From: JALYGY01 sp963800975
Lineage (GTDB): Bacteria > Actinomycetota > Rubrobacteria > Rubrobacterales > Rubrobacteraceae
Length of the DNA stretch: 64,000 bases
Assembly: GCA_963800975.1 (NCBI GenBank)
Contig: CAWDDB010000008.1
Span: forward strand, 1,221,833 to 1,285,832
Direction: 5' to 3'
The notes beneath the pieces are model-generated. The model ran no database searches and was not told the DNA's origin. It worked only from the letters and a program-made list of their open reading frames with translations. Positions 42,271 to 49,329 of the stretch are shown piece by piece; within the stretch, counting starts at the first letter, position 1; each line of letters opens with the position of its first letter. The position numbers were made by a program, and so were the translations under genes.

Positions 42271-42342
42271 CCGTTTGCCCATATCTCGAAAGCGTTGTGC
42301 AACTTGCCATATGATTTCGGCAAATAGACGGGGAGAAAAAAC

Positions 42343-42972
42343 ATGGGCGGCGTGGGTAGCGGCACCTGGTACAGGTTCGACAAGAAGACCACGACCGGCG
42401 ACTGTCATAACTTGGACGTGCGCTATCTCCACCGCGAGGGCTTGCTGAAGTGCGGAAGGTGGTTCTTTTTGCGTTGGTCGCGGGCGGGTAGAGAGACTGG
42501 CTCCATTGGGGGAGTCGTGGAGGGCACGGAGATGTCGGAGCGGGTGATCCTAACCTACCGCCACCGGAGAGGGCCGGATGGAGAATGGGGAGACGTGCGA
42601 GAGCCCGTGTCTCTGTCTTGGACGGCGTGCAACTTCGGTGGGCAGAGGCCCTGGTTCGTCTGTCCCGGCGCGGGGTGTGGCCGGAGGGTTGCGGTCCTGT
42701 ACGGACCGGGGCGCTACTTTCTCTGCCGGCACTGCTACGATCTCGCTTTTCAGAGTCAGCGGGATAACGGAATGTACCGGGCTCTGCACCGAGCACAGGA
42801 CATCCGCCAGCAACTCGGAGGGAGCGCGAATATGACAGAGCCTCTCCCGGAGAAGCCCAAGGAGATGCACTGGAAGACGTATGAACGCCTCTGGTGGGAG
42901 CATCATGAGGCGGAGATGGCGCAGCTCGCCGCCATGAGGGAGCGGCTAGATCAGATGGAGAGAGCCTTGTAG
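42343..42972 (+). CDS. Zinc-ribbon protein of mobile elements, unknown function (209 aa)
   Basis: A four-Cys zinc ribbon in the middle: PWFVCPGAGCGRRVAVLYGP and GRYFLCRHCYDLAFQSQRDN (CxxxxxC and CxxC). The N-terminus is GGVGSGTWYRFDKKTTTGDC, and a helical charged tail ends HEAEMAQLAAMRERLDQMER. The GRRVxxLY...FxCRxCxxLxFxSQ pattern is one I associate with uncharacterised prophage and integrative-element proteins. DNA or protein binding is likely, function unknown. GGGGAGAAAAAAC precedes the ATG. Confidence 0.72.
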   Translation: MGGVGSGTWYRFDKKTTTGDCHNLDVRYLHREGLLKCGRWFFLRWSRAGRETGSIGGVVEGTEMSERVILTYRHRRGPDGEWGDVREPVSLSWTACNFGGQRPWFVCPGAGCGRRVAVLYGPGRYFLCRHCYDLAFQSQRDNGMYRALHRAQDIRQQLGGSANMTEPLPEKPKEMHWKTYERLWWEHHEAEMAQLAAMRERLDQMERAL

Positions 42973-43004
42973 GTCCGGATCACGTGGAGTTCGTTCGGCA
43001 GTTT

Positions 43005-43919
43005 TTACTCTTGCGGCAATCCATCCACGTCGAGGCGTGCCAGGGGAGCCGCCCCGCCCGATCTCCTGACCTGTAAGGCTTCGAGTTCGTGCAGGGCCTT
43101 GTAGAGCCCTCGGGAGAGATGAGCCTCGTACCTGGCGACCTTATCCAAGGTCTTCTCATCCGGAAGCAGGCGCTCGCGGACTATCCGCTCGAGATCCCGC
43201 TCGACTTGCTCGGCCGCCTGCTCCTTGCGGACGACGTCCCTCCTGGCAGAGTCGGTGGCCACCTCCAGCAGCTCCTCCGGATTCTCGTCTGTGGCGGTGG
43301 CGATAGCCTCTATGCCTGTCCGCACTGCTCCGGCACTCCAGCCTTCGTAGCTCTCCCACTCTTTGGTGTTCTCGGGCACACCGGGGATAGAGATCTCCTC
43401 CAGCAGCTCCTCCGGTGCCACCTCTCCCTCCGCAACGCGGTCCGTGATCTCCATGACAGCACACAAGATCCAGTCGGCGTCGATGCTAGAGAGGTGTTTG
43501 TCACCCTGGAGCTTGGGGAACCGTTTGAGGAGCCGGTAGTCTGAGCGGGCGGCCTTCAGGTTGGAGCGCACGTCCTCAGGATGCGCGGCGCCCAGCACGT
43601 GGCTACCGAAACCCCTCCTATCGGCCAAGTCGTCCTCTGCCTTCTCCTGGTAGAGCGCGATGCTCTCGGTCTCGTAGCGGAGGACGCGGTGGAGCCGCCA
43701 CGATAGGAGCGCCACCCTTTCAGCCAGCACGGACTCCAGGTGCCCTTCCGGAAAGAGGCTCTCCAGCACACCGTCGCGATGTTCCTCCCAATCCTCGGCT
43801 CTCTCTAAGCCCTGGACGACCGGAGCTGGAGAGCGTATGCCGTGGCGGGTGGCGTTCCATCGCACCACCTCCTTGCCCTCTTCTGTCTTGGGGCCTCCGG
43901 CTTCGCTAGGGACTAGCAC
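43005..43919 (-). CDS. Mobile-element-associated protein of unknown function (304 aa)
   Basis: Opens with GGPKTEEGKEVVRWNATRHG (GPKTxEGKxxxxxNAxxHGI), a signature of uncharacterised proteins encoded near phage and plasmid genes. HLESVLAERVALLSWRLHRV and ETESIALYQEK follow, and a coiled C-terminus has YEAHLSRGLYKALHELEALQ. The helix-rich, charged composition suggests a nucleic-acid-associated or structural role; nothing more is supported. GTG start at 43919 with GGGAGG 9 nt upstream, 2 bp after the stop of the TubC-like gene, hence one operon with the primase-helicase. Confidence 0.7.
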   Translation of the reverse strand: MLVPSEAGGPKTEEGKEVVRWNATRHGIRSPAPVVQGLERAEDWEEHRDGVLESLFPEGHLESVLAERVALLSWRLHRVLRYETESIALYQEKAEDDLADRRGFGSHVLGAAHPEDVRSNLKAARSDYRLLKRFPKLQGDKHLSSIDADWILCAVMEITDRVAEGEVAPEELLEEISIPGVPENTKEWESYEGWSAGAVRTGIEAIATATDENPEELLEVATDSARRDVVRKEQAAEQVERDLERIVRERLLPDEKTLDKVARYEAHLSRGLYKALHELEALQVRRSGGAAPLARLDVDGLPQE

Positions 43920-43921
43920 CT

Positions 43922-44263
43922 TTATCGTCCTCCCTTCTTGCGGTATCGGTTGGCGGTCTCGACAACCCCGGGCAGAAACTCGGAAGCCTTGACCTCGTGC
44001 CACTCTCCGGAAAGCGGGTCATGCAGCTTGATCCAGGTGGGGTACTCCGACCAGCGGATAGCGAGTCCGCACCTGCCCGCTTTCTCGAGCTTGTGTCGCT
44101 CCCGGGCAAGGAGTTCCAACAGACGCCCCTTGTTCTCCAACAGGGCAGCCCGAAGTTCGTCGGTTGTGGTCCCAGCCGGGGCGTCTACGTGCAGGAGGCC
44201 GCCTTCTGCTTCGAGGGCTACGTCCCGGCGGCGCAGATCCTCCAGCAGGGCGCTGGCGTTCAT
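43922..44263 (-). CDS. TubC N-terminal docking-domain-like small protein (113 aa)
   Basis: The N-terminal 55 residues (MNASALLEDLRRRDVALEAE, GGLLHVDAPAGTTTDELRAA, LLENKGRLLELLARER) match the TubC_N docking fold of NRPS/PKS subunits: helix, two strands (LxV.AP.G), helix, helix. The C-terminal half (IRWSEYPTWIKLHDPLSGEW, HEVKASEFLPGVVE) is unrelated to NRPS and looks like a small binding domain. No NRPS or PKS is nearby. Its ATG overlaps the primase-helicase stop (ATGA), so they are translationally coupled. It may dock onto the primase-helicase or the 304-aa protein. Confidence 0.75.
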   Translation of the reverse strand: MNASALLEDLRRRDVALEAEGGLLHVDAPAGTTTDELRAALLENKGRLLELLARERHKLEKAGRCGLAIRWSEYPTWIKLHDPLSGEWHEVKASEFLPGVVETANRYRKKGGR

Positions 44264-46992
44264 ATAGTGAACCTCTCTCGAGCGGGGCTACCCACCCTCC
44301 CGTTGCTGCGATGCCCGCTACCGTCATCTGAGACCTGACCAACCTGACCGATGCCGAGGTTTTCCGCTTGTCTACGTTGCTTTCTCTGGTCAGCTTCGTG
44401 GTCAGGTTCTTGGTGGAGACCTGACCACAAAGACGGCGCGTGATTCGCACGTTTGGACTGTTTCACCTCGTCGTGGTCAGGTTGGTCAGGTTGGTTAGTA
44501 GGCAGGGAGAGGAAATCGGCAGAGAGGTGCAGCACCCCCCGGCGCCGACCCTCGAGTGTGCGGCGGACGGCGAGCGTCAGGCGGCTGTCTTCTACGGAGA
44601 GGAGCAACCCACGCTCGTGCAACCTCTTGCGCAGGGTGCGCTCGGTGACGGTGAGGGGCTCGCCCGAGTCACGTCCCTGCTTCTGTACGGCGGCATAAGC
44701 GGCCTCCGGGAGCAGGTATAGGTTGTCTTCTTCTACCCAGCCCACTCGCTCGCCCGGCGGACGCCACTCCTCGCGTTCGTGGTCCCCCGTGCCGACCGTG
44801 GCACGTCTCCAGCCCCACCCTCCAGGCTCCTCCGGTTCGCCGCCGTCCGGGCCGGCCACGTGCGCCTGGCCGCTGGCTATCGCCGCGGAGAGCAGCTCAC
44901 CGAAGCGGCGCGTGGGTTCCCCGGCGGCCTGGTGGTGGCCTTGAGCGGCCGCGGCCTCACCAAGGGCGGCCCAGCCCCGGAGCCACAGCCAGTCTGCCTC
45001 CTCGGCGCTGAGGGCTCCGGCGTCATGGGCGAAGAGCAGGAAGTACCGTAGCCCGAGCGCCAGATCGGCCACGATGCCGGGGGTGCGCTTGTGCTGGGTG
45101 CTCAGGGCCGCCCACTCCCTGAGTGTGGCACGCTCCTCTTTCAGGGATGCCCGAATATCCTCGTAGCGTGAGGCAAGCCACCGGACGAAACCGGACATGG
45201 CGCGAGCGTACAGGCCGCCGACGGCGTCCCGCTGACACCGTGTGAGCTTCTCCCAGTGCAGGTCCCCGGGCGAGAGCTCCAGGACCAGCATGCGGGCTCT
45301 CAGGGACTGTCCGCGGGGCACGTCCTCGCCGGTGGAGAGGATCAGTGCTCGGGGCGGCTTCTCGGGCCGCAAGGTCGTGTCCGGTCTCATCCTCTGCCTG
45401 CCCGAGGCGTTGCCTTTGGCCCTGAGCACCCGGTCGGCCTTCTTGTGCCACCGCTGCACGTCGTAGGGGCTGCCGATTGGGGCGAAGTCGTCCAGGACCA
45501 TCAGCTGGTCCTTGGCCTGGAACGCCTGCCCCTCGATGGCGTTCTCGGTGGACTCCCAGGAGGTGAGGCGCCGAGCGTCCAGCTCGGGGCCGTAGTGTTG
45601 TTGGCAGAGCGCCGCTATCTCGCTCTTGCCCTCCCCGGTTGGGCCGGATAGGTGGATGCTGAAGTCGGTTTCTCCCATCGCGGCTCGGTACACTCCGGAA
45701 AACAGCGGTATGCTGATTTGGTCCGGAGTGAGCTCCAACAGGTCTAAGGGGGCCCGAACCGCCTCCATAAACTCCTCTGCAGAGCCCGGCGGCTCCGGCA
45801 GTTCCCGCGTTGCCAGGGTGCCGGAGAGCGCTACCTGGACAGCGGCGCAGTACGCGCCGTCCTCTCCAACGCCGCCGCCGGCGTGGAGGTAGATCCAGCG
45901 TCCACCTATCTCCCGCCACCCGGTATGAGCGTAGACGCGCCGAGCCGGGATTTCTCCTGAGAGCGTCTGTATCGCGGCGCGGACGTGATCCTTGAGCCCG
46001 AAGCCCGGCTGCACGATGGCTCCTGCTCCCAGGTGCTCCGTGACCCAGCTCAAGCTCGGGAACTGTCTCGCCGGGACGTTGATGGCGTGCCGCCTTCCCG
46101 CTAGATCCACCTCGAGCTCGAAGCGCCGCTCCACTTCCGCGCCGTCGTCTGCGGATACATCCGCGGTGATCCTCGCCGTGAAATTGGTTAGCCGCGTGGG
46201 GACACTCCCATTCTGAGTAGGCTTGTCCCAAATTAGTCCGCTCCCTGCGTTGCGGTACGGAATCGGCACCACTTCCCGCGGCAGGCTCTTGAGTGCCGAC
46301 GTGGCATGAGAGAGGAGATCGTCCACCGTATGCCCGGCTGCCAGGTAGTCATCTACGCCTTGCTTGCTCCCACCTTCTCCGGCAGGAAGGTAAATCGGGT
46401 GGACCGTGGCTTTCCGGCTTTCGAGAAACCCCTTCAGGCGGGAGAGAGCGGCGTGAACCTCAAGCTTCTCCATGACGTCAGAGTCGAAGACCACGTAGAC
46501 TTTGCGGCCCTCGAGGGCTATGTGCTCCCATGCGGCGAGAACGGTCTTGCCGTCATACTCGTTGGTCCCGCGCCAGTTCCACACCCCGATCAGTCCCGTC
46601 GAGCACAGACCACGACTAACCAGAGCGTCTTCTTTCTTGATCCCCTCCGTCACGAACAGGGGTCGGGACGGATCCCGTATCGCCTCTCTCATAGCCGGGT
46701 GAACGTCCAGCGCCATCCGCTCGCCGCCGGGAGTTTCGTACTTGACCGGCTTCCCCGGCCTGCTGATCCTCGGTTCGTCGGGCCTGGACTGGTAAAGCTC
46801 TATCTGCCCGGTCGGGCCACAGACAGGTATGAGGAGCGCCGGGACACCTCTCTGGGGACGTCGGAAGCCGAGGCGTTCCAGTTCCGCTTTCGTCGTGACC
46901 GTCCGGTATCCGCGCTCCGCTACCACCTGCTCGTCTATGCCCGATTCTTTCGTAAGCATGGCCCTGTGTTTGGGGGAAAGCCGACCGCTCAC
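44260..46992 (-). CDS. Primase-helicase-type replication protein, DUF3854 plus DUF927 (910 aa)
   Basis: Residues 1-240 fit a DUF3854/TOPRIM-like primase part: PLFVTEGIKKEDALVSRGLC and GRKVYVVFDSDVMEK. The middle is a DUF927-like helicase with Walker A IHLSGPTGEGKSEIAALCQQ (near residue 455) and Walker B QLMVLDDFAPIGS. The region RALILSTGEDVPRGQSLRAR is the sensor-like segment. The C-terminal 200 residues carry a winged-helix-like stretch (TVTERTLRKRLHERGLLLSV) and a low-complexity basic tail. Likely initiates replication of the excised element. Stop overlaps the TubC-like gene start. The Xis gene lies 120 bp upstream. Confidence 0.85.
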   Translation of the reverse strand: MSGRLSPKHRAMLTKESGIDEQVVAERGYRTVTTKAELERLGFRRPQRGVPALLIPVCGPTGQIELYQSRPDEPRISRPGKPVKYETPGGERMALDVHPAMREAIRDPSRPLFVTEGIKKEDALVSRGLCSTGLIGVWNWRGTNEYDGKTVLAAWEHIALEGRKVYVVFDSDVMEKLEVHAALSRLKGFLESRKATVHPIYLPAGEGGSKQGVDDYLAAGHTVDDLLSHATSALKSLPREVVPIPYRNAGSGLIWDKPTQNGSVPTRLTNFTARITADVSADDGAEVERRFELEVDLAGRRHAINVPARQFPSLSWVTEHLGAGAIVQPGFGLKDHVRAAIQTLSGEIPARRVYAHTGWREIGGRWIYLHAGGGVGEDGAYCAAVQVALSGTLATRELPEPPGSAEEFMEAVRAPLDLLELTPDQISIPLFSGVYRAAMGETDFSIHLSGPTGEGKSEIAALCQQHYGPELDARRLTSWESTENAIEGQAFQAKDQLMVLDDFAPIGSPYDVQRWHKKADRVLRAKGNASGRQRMRPDTTLRPEKPPRALILSTGEDVPRGQSLRARMLVLELSPGDLHWEKLTRCQRDAVGGLYARAMSGFVRWLASRYEDIRASLKEERATLREWAALSTQHKRTPGIVADLALGLRYFLLFAHDAGALSAEEADWLWLRGWAALGEAAAAQGHHQAAGEPTRRFGELLSAAIASGQAHVAGPDGGEPEEPGGWGWRRATVGTGDHEREEWRPPGERVGWVEEDNLYLLPEAAYAAVQKQGRDSGEPLTVTERTLRKRLHERGLLLSVEDSRLTLAVRRTLEGRRRGVLHLSADFLSLPTNQPDQPDHDEVKQSKRANHAPSLWSGLHQEPDHEADQRKQRRQAENLGIGQVGQVSDDGSGHRSNGRVGSPARERFTI

Positions 46993-47112
46993 GGCGCTGC
47001 TCCTGAGTTCATGGCGGACCCAGAGGTGTCGCCGACGTATCCGTCCAGACTTGTCGGTAAGCTTCTCTCAGCCGAGTCCTGAACCTGCTTCCCATCCTCT
47101 ACAATGGCCGGG

Positions 47113-47301
47113 CTACTCGTCGGTGCTTTCGCTGTTCATGTAGGCGTCGAGGCTCTCTCGGTTTATCCTGACTGCGCGGCCAACTCGCCTCGTCTTGATC
47201 TGATTTCTGTCCGCAAGCTTCCGGAGAGTGGTCCTGGACAGCGCCGCGATCTTCGCGGCTTCCTTATATGTGATCCATTCGCGGGTCACTTCCGCCTGCA
47301 T
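47113..47301 (-). CDS. Excisionase-like helix-turn-helix protein (62 aa)
   Basis: MerR/Xis-type winged helix: EWITYKEAAKIAALSRTTLR, KLADRNQIKTRRVGRAVRIN, RESLDAYMNSE. This is the standard HTH_17 excisionase layout (xxYLTxxEAAxxLxVSxxTLxRLxxxGxIxxxRxGRxxRxxxxxLxxY). It should bend att DNA and direct the integrase to excision. ATG at 47301 with GGGAGGAGAACG. It is placed at the opposite end from the integrase, upstream of the replication genes, as expected if excision and replication are induced together. Confidence 0.87.
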   Translation of the reverse strand: MQAEVTREWITYKEAAKIAALSRTTLRKLADRNQIKTRRVGRAVRINRESLDAYMNSESTDE

Positions 47302-47410
47302 CGTTCTCCTCCCTTGCTCACCAGGGTGCGTGCTTGCGCGTATTATCACCAGGCCGTATGCTGTGTTCAACGATTCTTTGAGGAATATCCGTCGAAAAGA
47401 GGTCAGGATT

Positions 47411-48424
47411 TTGAATCGTCGGTTAGGAAAAGAAGACTTGGCCAGTGTCAGTCCCTTCGTTAAAGAACCAGACAGACACGCGGTCCTCTTGTGGGGCCTT
47501 TACAAGGATTACGACTACGTGGATAACGGCGACGACTTGACCTACATAAGAGCAGTCGGTGCGCCTTATGATTACTATCCGCCGCTCATCGACACTCCAC
47601 GACTATTTCTCGACTTCGCCCGCCTGGTGGAAAGTAACGATTGGGAGCAGGCACTGTCCACATGGATCGCCGAGTATGGCTTGCTCGGACTCTCGTGTTC
47701 GGAGTCTGGATTCATCTGGGAGTGGGCTCCCGGGACGGTGGTACCTCCCCTCGATTACAAGGACAGCGGCGGACCTGGTGACACCATTGCGGCCGCCGAG
47801 ATCCACAGTCGCCTGGCAAACAGATTACTGCTCTCTTATGAAGCTTGTCTGAACCGGGATACCGAAACTTTGACTACTCTACTCAATCCCTCTGATGTGC
47901 ACACTTTTCCAGATGCGCAGGGTGCAACCCTGGCAGAGCTTTGGCGTGAACAAAACGAGGAGTTCAAAAAAGCCTCGAAATCGGACAAGCTCTACCGGGT
48001 GAGAGAGATGACGGGGGATATGTTGGTGGATCGTCCTAAGCCCATAGGCTGGGGCGACTTCTTGGTAGATGCCGCCTTAGCCGAAATATGGAGCAAGCTG
48101 GTCAGTATCCTCAGCGTGTTCGCTTACCCGGCGCTCACATTCGTGGGACCACTGCCGCTGACTACAAACCGGCTAGTGCCCACCATGGGAGCTCGCAACC
48201 TAGTGGGAGCCATGTACCTCCAATTCTACTGGCTCTTGACCTCCGGCGAGGATCTCTCCCGGTGCAATTACTGCAGTCGGATAATCTCCTACAATCGACC
48301 AGCGCCAGACAGCAAGGAGCGAAAACCCCGAAAAGACAAGCAATTCTGCGACAGCCGGTGTCGGCAAAACTACCACTATCACGTCAGGATAAAGCCGACG
48401 CGCCGGAGCGAAGAGGAGCCCTAA
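47411..48424 (+). CDS. Protein with C-terminal Cys4 zinc finger, divergent from xis (337 aa)
   Basis: No family is recognised for the first 270 residues (acidic, aromatic-rich, for example SESGFIWEWAPGTVVPPLDY). The C-terminus has DLSRCNYCSRIISYNRP and RKDKQFCDSRCRQNYHYHVR, a CxxC...CxxxC finger resembling CGNR/MYM-type zinc fingers that bind nucleic acid. I chose the TTG at 47411, preceded by AGAGG 8 nt away, because the open frame further upstream runs antisense into xis. A divergent promoter with xis (47302-47410) suggests an element regulator or defence factor. Untested. Confidence 0.7.
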   Translation: MNRRLGKEDLASVSPFVKEPDRHAVLLWGLYKDYDYVDNGDDLTYIRAVGAPYDYYPPLIDTPRLFLDFARLVESNDWEQALSTWIAEYGLLGLSCSESGFIWEWAPGTVVPPLDYKDSGGPGDTIAAAEIHSRLANRLLLSYEACLNRDTETLTTLLNPSDVHTFPDAQGATLAELWREQNEEFKKASKSDKLYRVREMTGDMLVDRPKPIGWGDFLVDAALAEIWSKLVSILSVFAYPALTFVGPLPLTTNRLVPTMGARNLVGAMYLQFYWLLTSGEDLSRCNYCSRIISYNRPAPDSKERKPRKDKQFCDSRCRQNYHYHVRIKPTRRSEEEP

Positions 48425-48506
48425 GACCACTGATGCGTAATCGGCGAAGCCCTCCGCTGGAGGTTCAGCCGTACAGCGTGACCTGCGTAATTGCACATCA
48501 GCGGTC
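48425..48506. promoter_or_regulatory. Imperfect long inverted repeat after the zinc-finger gene
   Basis: GACCACTGATGCGTAAT (48425-48441) and ATTGCACATCAGCGGTC (48490-48506) are inverted with 14 of 17 positions paired around a 48-nt loop. It lies between the zinc-finger gene stop and the right arm sites. It could be a terminator-like fold or an Xis/integrase site. No T-run follows. Confidence 0.45.
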
Positions 48507-48534
48507 TAAGCGGCGGACGCGGCGGTAACGCAAA

Positions 48535-48555
48535 TACACCAACTACTACACCAAC
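48535..48555 (+). promoter_or_regulatory. Putative integrase arm-type sites, right end
   Basis: TACACCAAC at 48535-48543 and 48547-48555 (12-bp period), followed by GCAGCC. Mirrors the left-end pair at 33054-33074 in sequence, spacing and orientation. It lies 138 bp before the attR core. Confidence 0.65.
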
Positions 48556-48692
48556 GCAGCCCGAAACCATCCACGTACAACCACACACAACTGCGAGCAA
48601 GATGTGCCGCATTCCCTTTATCTACGCGGGAATCGCTCTTCCATACACGCGCCGCAGCGAGCAACGAAAAACAAGCGATCCGGAATACCTCC

Positions 48693-48729
48693 TAACGGGG
48701 TATCGAGGGTTCGAATCCCTCCTCCTCCG
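48693..48729 (+). other. attR core (37-bp copy of the tRNA-Ser 3' end)
   Basis: An exact 37-bp duplicate of 32946-32982. It carries the variable-arm end, T-arm and 3' acceptor strand but no 5' half, so it is not a tRNA gene. It marks the right boundary of the element. Confidence 0.93.
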
Positions 48730-48774
48730 ATCCAGAAAGTTGCTTGTTTGCAGGGGAAACGCCAGGGCAACGGA

Positions 48775-48800
48775 GAGGGCCGGGATCTCCCTCGGCCCTC
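48775..48800 (+). terminator. Original terminator downstream of the tRNA-Ser locus
   Basis: GAGGGCCG (48775-48782) and CGGCCCTC (48793-48800) form an 8-bp stem. The preceding 25 bp (GTTTGCAGGGGAAACGCCAG...) match those after attL with three differences, so this is the host version of the tRNA 3' flank. Confidence 0.7.
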
Positions 48801-48805
48801 CGGCG

Positions 48806-49093
48806 CGCGGGTGGGAGCAGGTTTCTCAAGTTGTTGAGCGCGCCTCATCGAACTTCAGGGACGGCGAGATGGTTGGCTTCGAGACCATAGCGAAGCACGC
48901 GACTCCCGAGCTTGCCTACGCCGTGTGGGTAGAGCGGGCGAAGGTCAAGATGGGCGACATGGAGGACTTCGCCCCATCCACTCTGCGGGTCACGATGATT
49001 TTCCGGCCCGAGGAGGGCACATGGAAGGTTGTCCATAGGCACGCGGACTCCATAACCACGGCTCAGCCAGCCGAATCGGTATTGCAGGAGTAG
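48806..49093 (+). pseudogene. NTF2-like (DUF4440/SgcJ-type) protein, N-terminus missing
   Basis: The frame reads EQVSQVVERASSNFRDGEMV, GFETIAKHATPELAYAVWVE, STLRVTMIFRPEEGTWKVVH and RHADSITTAQPAESV before the stop. This is the C-terminal two-thirds of a small NTF2-like protein (FRxExGxWKVVHRHAD). The first helices and a start codon are missing; upstream in frame are only the terminator and tRNA copy. Probably truncated long ago at this locus. Confidence 0.65.
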
Positions 49094-49104
49094 GCTCACC
49101 CTTA

Positions 49105-49293
49105 GCGGACTTCCGAGAACCCCCCTTCCGAGACTATCCGAAAAGTCCTGGAGATGCCCGGAAGATGGCCCGAGGAGACACCGAAGGGGCGCCGTTCGGT
49201 CCGTTTGGCCTCAGAATATCGGCCGAATCCATGCTCGGAGTGTTGCTCGAGAACCTTTTCGGACAGTCTCTCCACGAAGGCGGGCGAATAGCG
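49105..49293 (+). repeat. Dispersed intergenic repeat split by a MITE
   Basis: Left half GCGGACTTCCGAGAACCCCC (49105-49124 and on to 49129). Right half TCCACGAAGGCGGGCGAATA (49271-49290, then GCG). The 141-bp MITE at 49130-49270 separates them. Confidence 0.8.
49130..49270 (-). mobile_element. MITE-like element, 141 bp, copy A
   Basis: Ends GAGACTATCCGAAAAG and CTTTTCGGACAGTCTC are inverted with one mismatch. The whole 141 bp is the reverse complement of 56031-56171 with only two differences (near positions 7 and 111). No coding capacity. It presumably moved with a transposase encoded elsewhere in the genome. Confidence 0.88.
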
Positions 49294-49329
49294 TAGGATG
49301 ATCGGGGGATCGAGGGAAGAGGAGGACGC

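Larger units (their letters stand above)
32983..48729. mobile_element. Integrated element of about 15.7 kb in tRNA-Ser
   Basis: Bounded by the 37-bp duplicated tRNA 3' end. The integrase gene lies next to the tRNA, and the Xis-like, primase-helicase and accessory genes are at the other end. Left to right it carries integrase, XRE regulator, DNA methyltransferase relic, sulfotransferase, sulfotransferase-GT fusion, sulfatase relic, methyltransferase, GT2, primase and other relics, zinc-ribbon protein, a 304-aa protein, TubC-like protein, primase-helicase, Xis and a second zinc-finger protein. No FtsK/TraB, relaxase, capsid or terminase gene is visible. It may be a satellite-like or degenerate integrative element. 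The middle (about 36-42 kb) looks less GC-rich than the flanks. Confidence 0.9.

Noticed and set aside
47228..47410. N-terminal extension of the zinc-finger protein
   Set aside because: It would overlap xis on the opposite strand and has no ribosome site; the TTG at 47411 is better placed.
48693..48729. Second tRNA-Ser gene
   Set aside because: Only the variable-arm end, T-arm and 3' acceptor strand are present; no 5' half. It is the attR copy.
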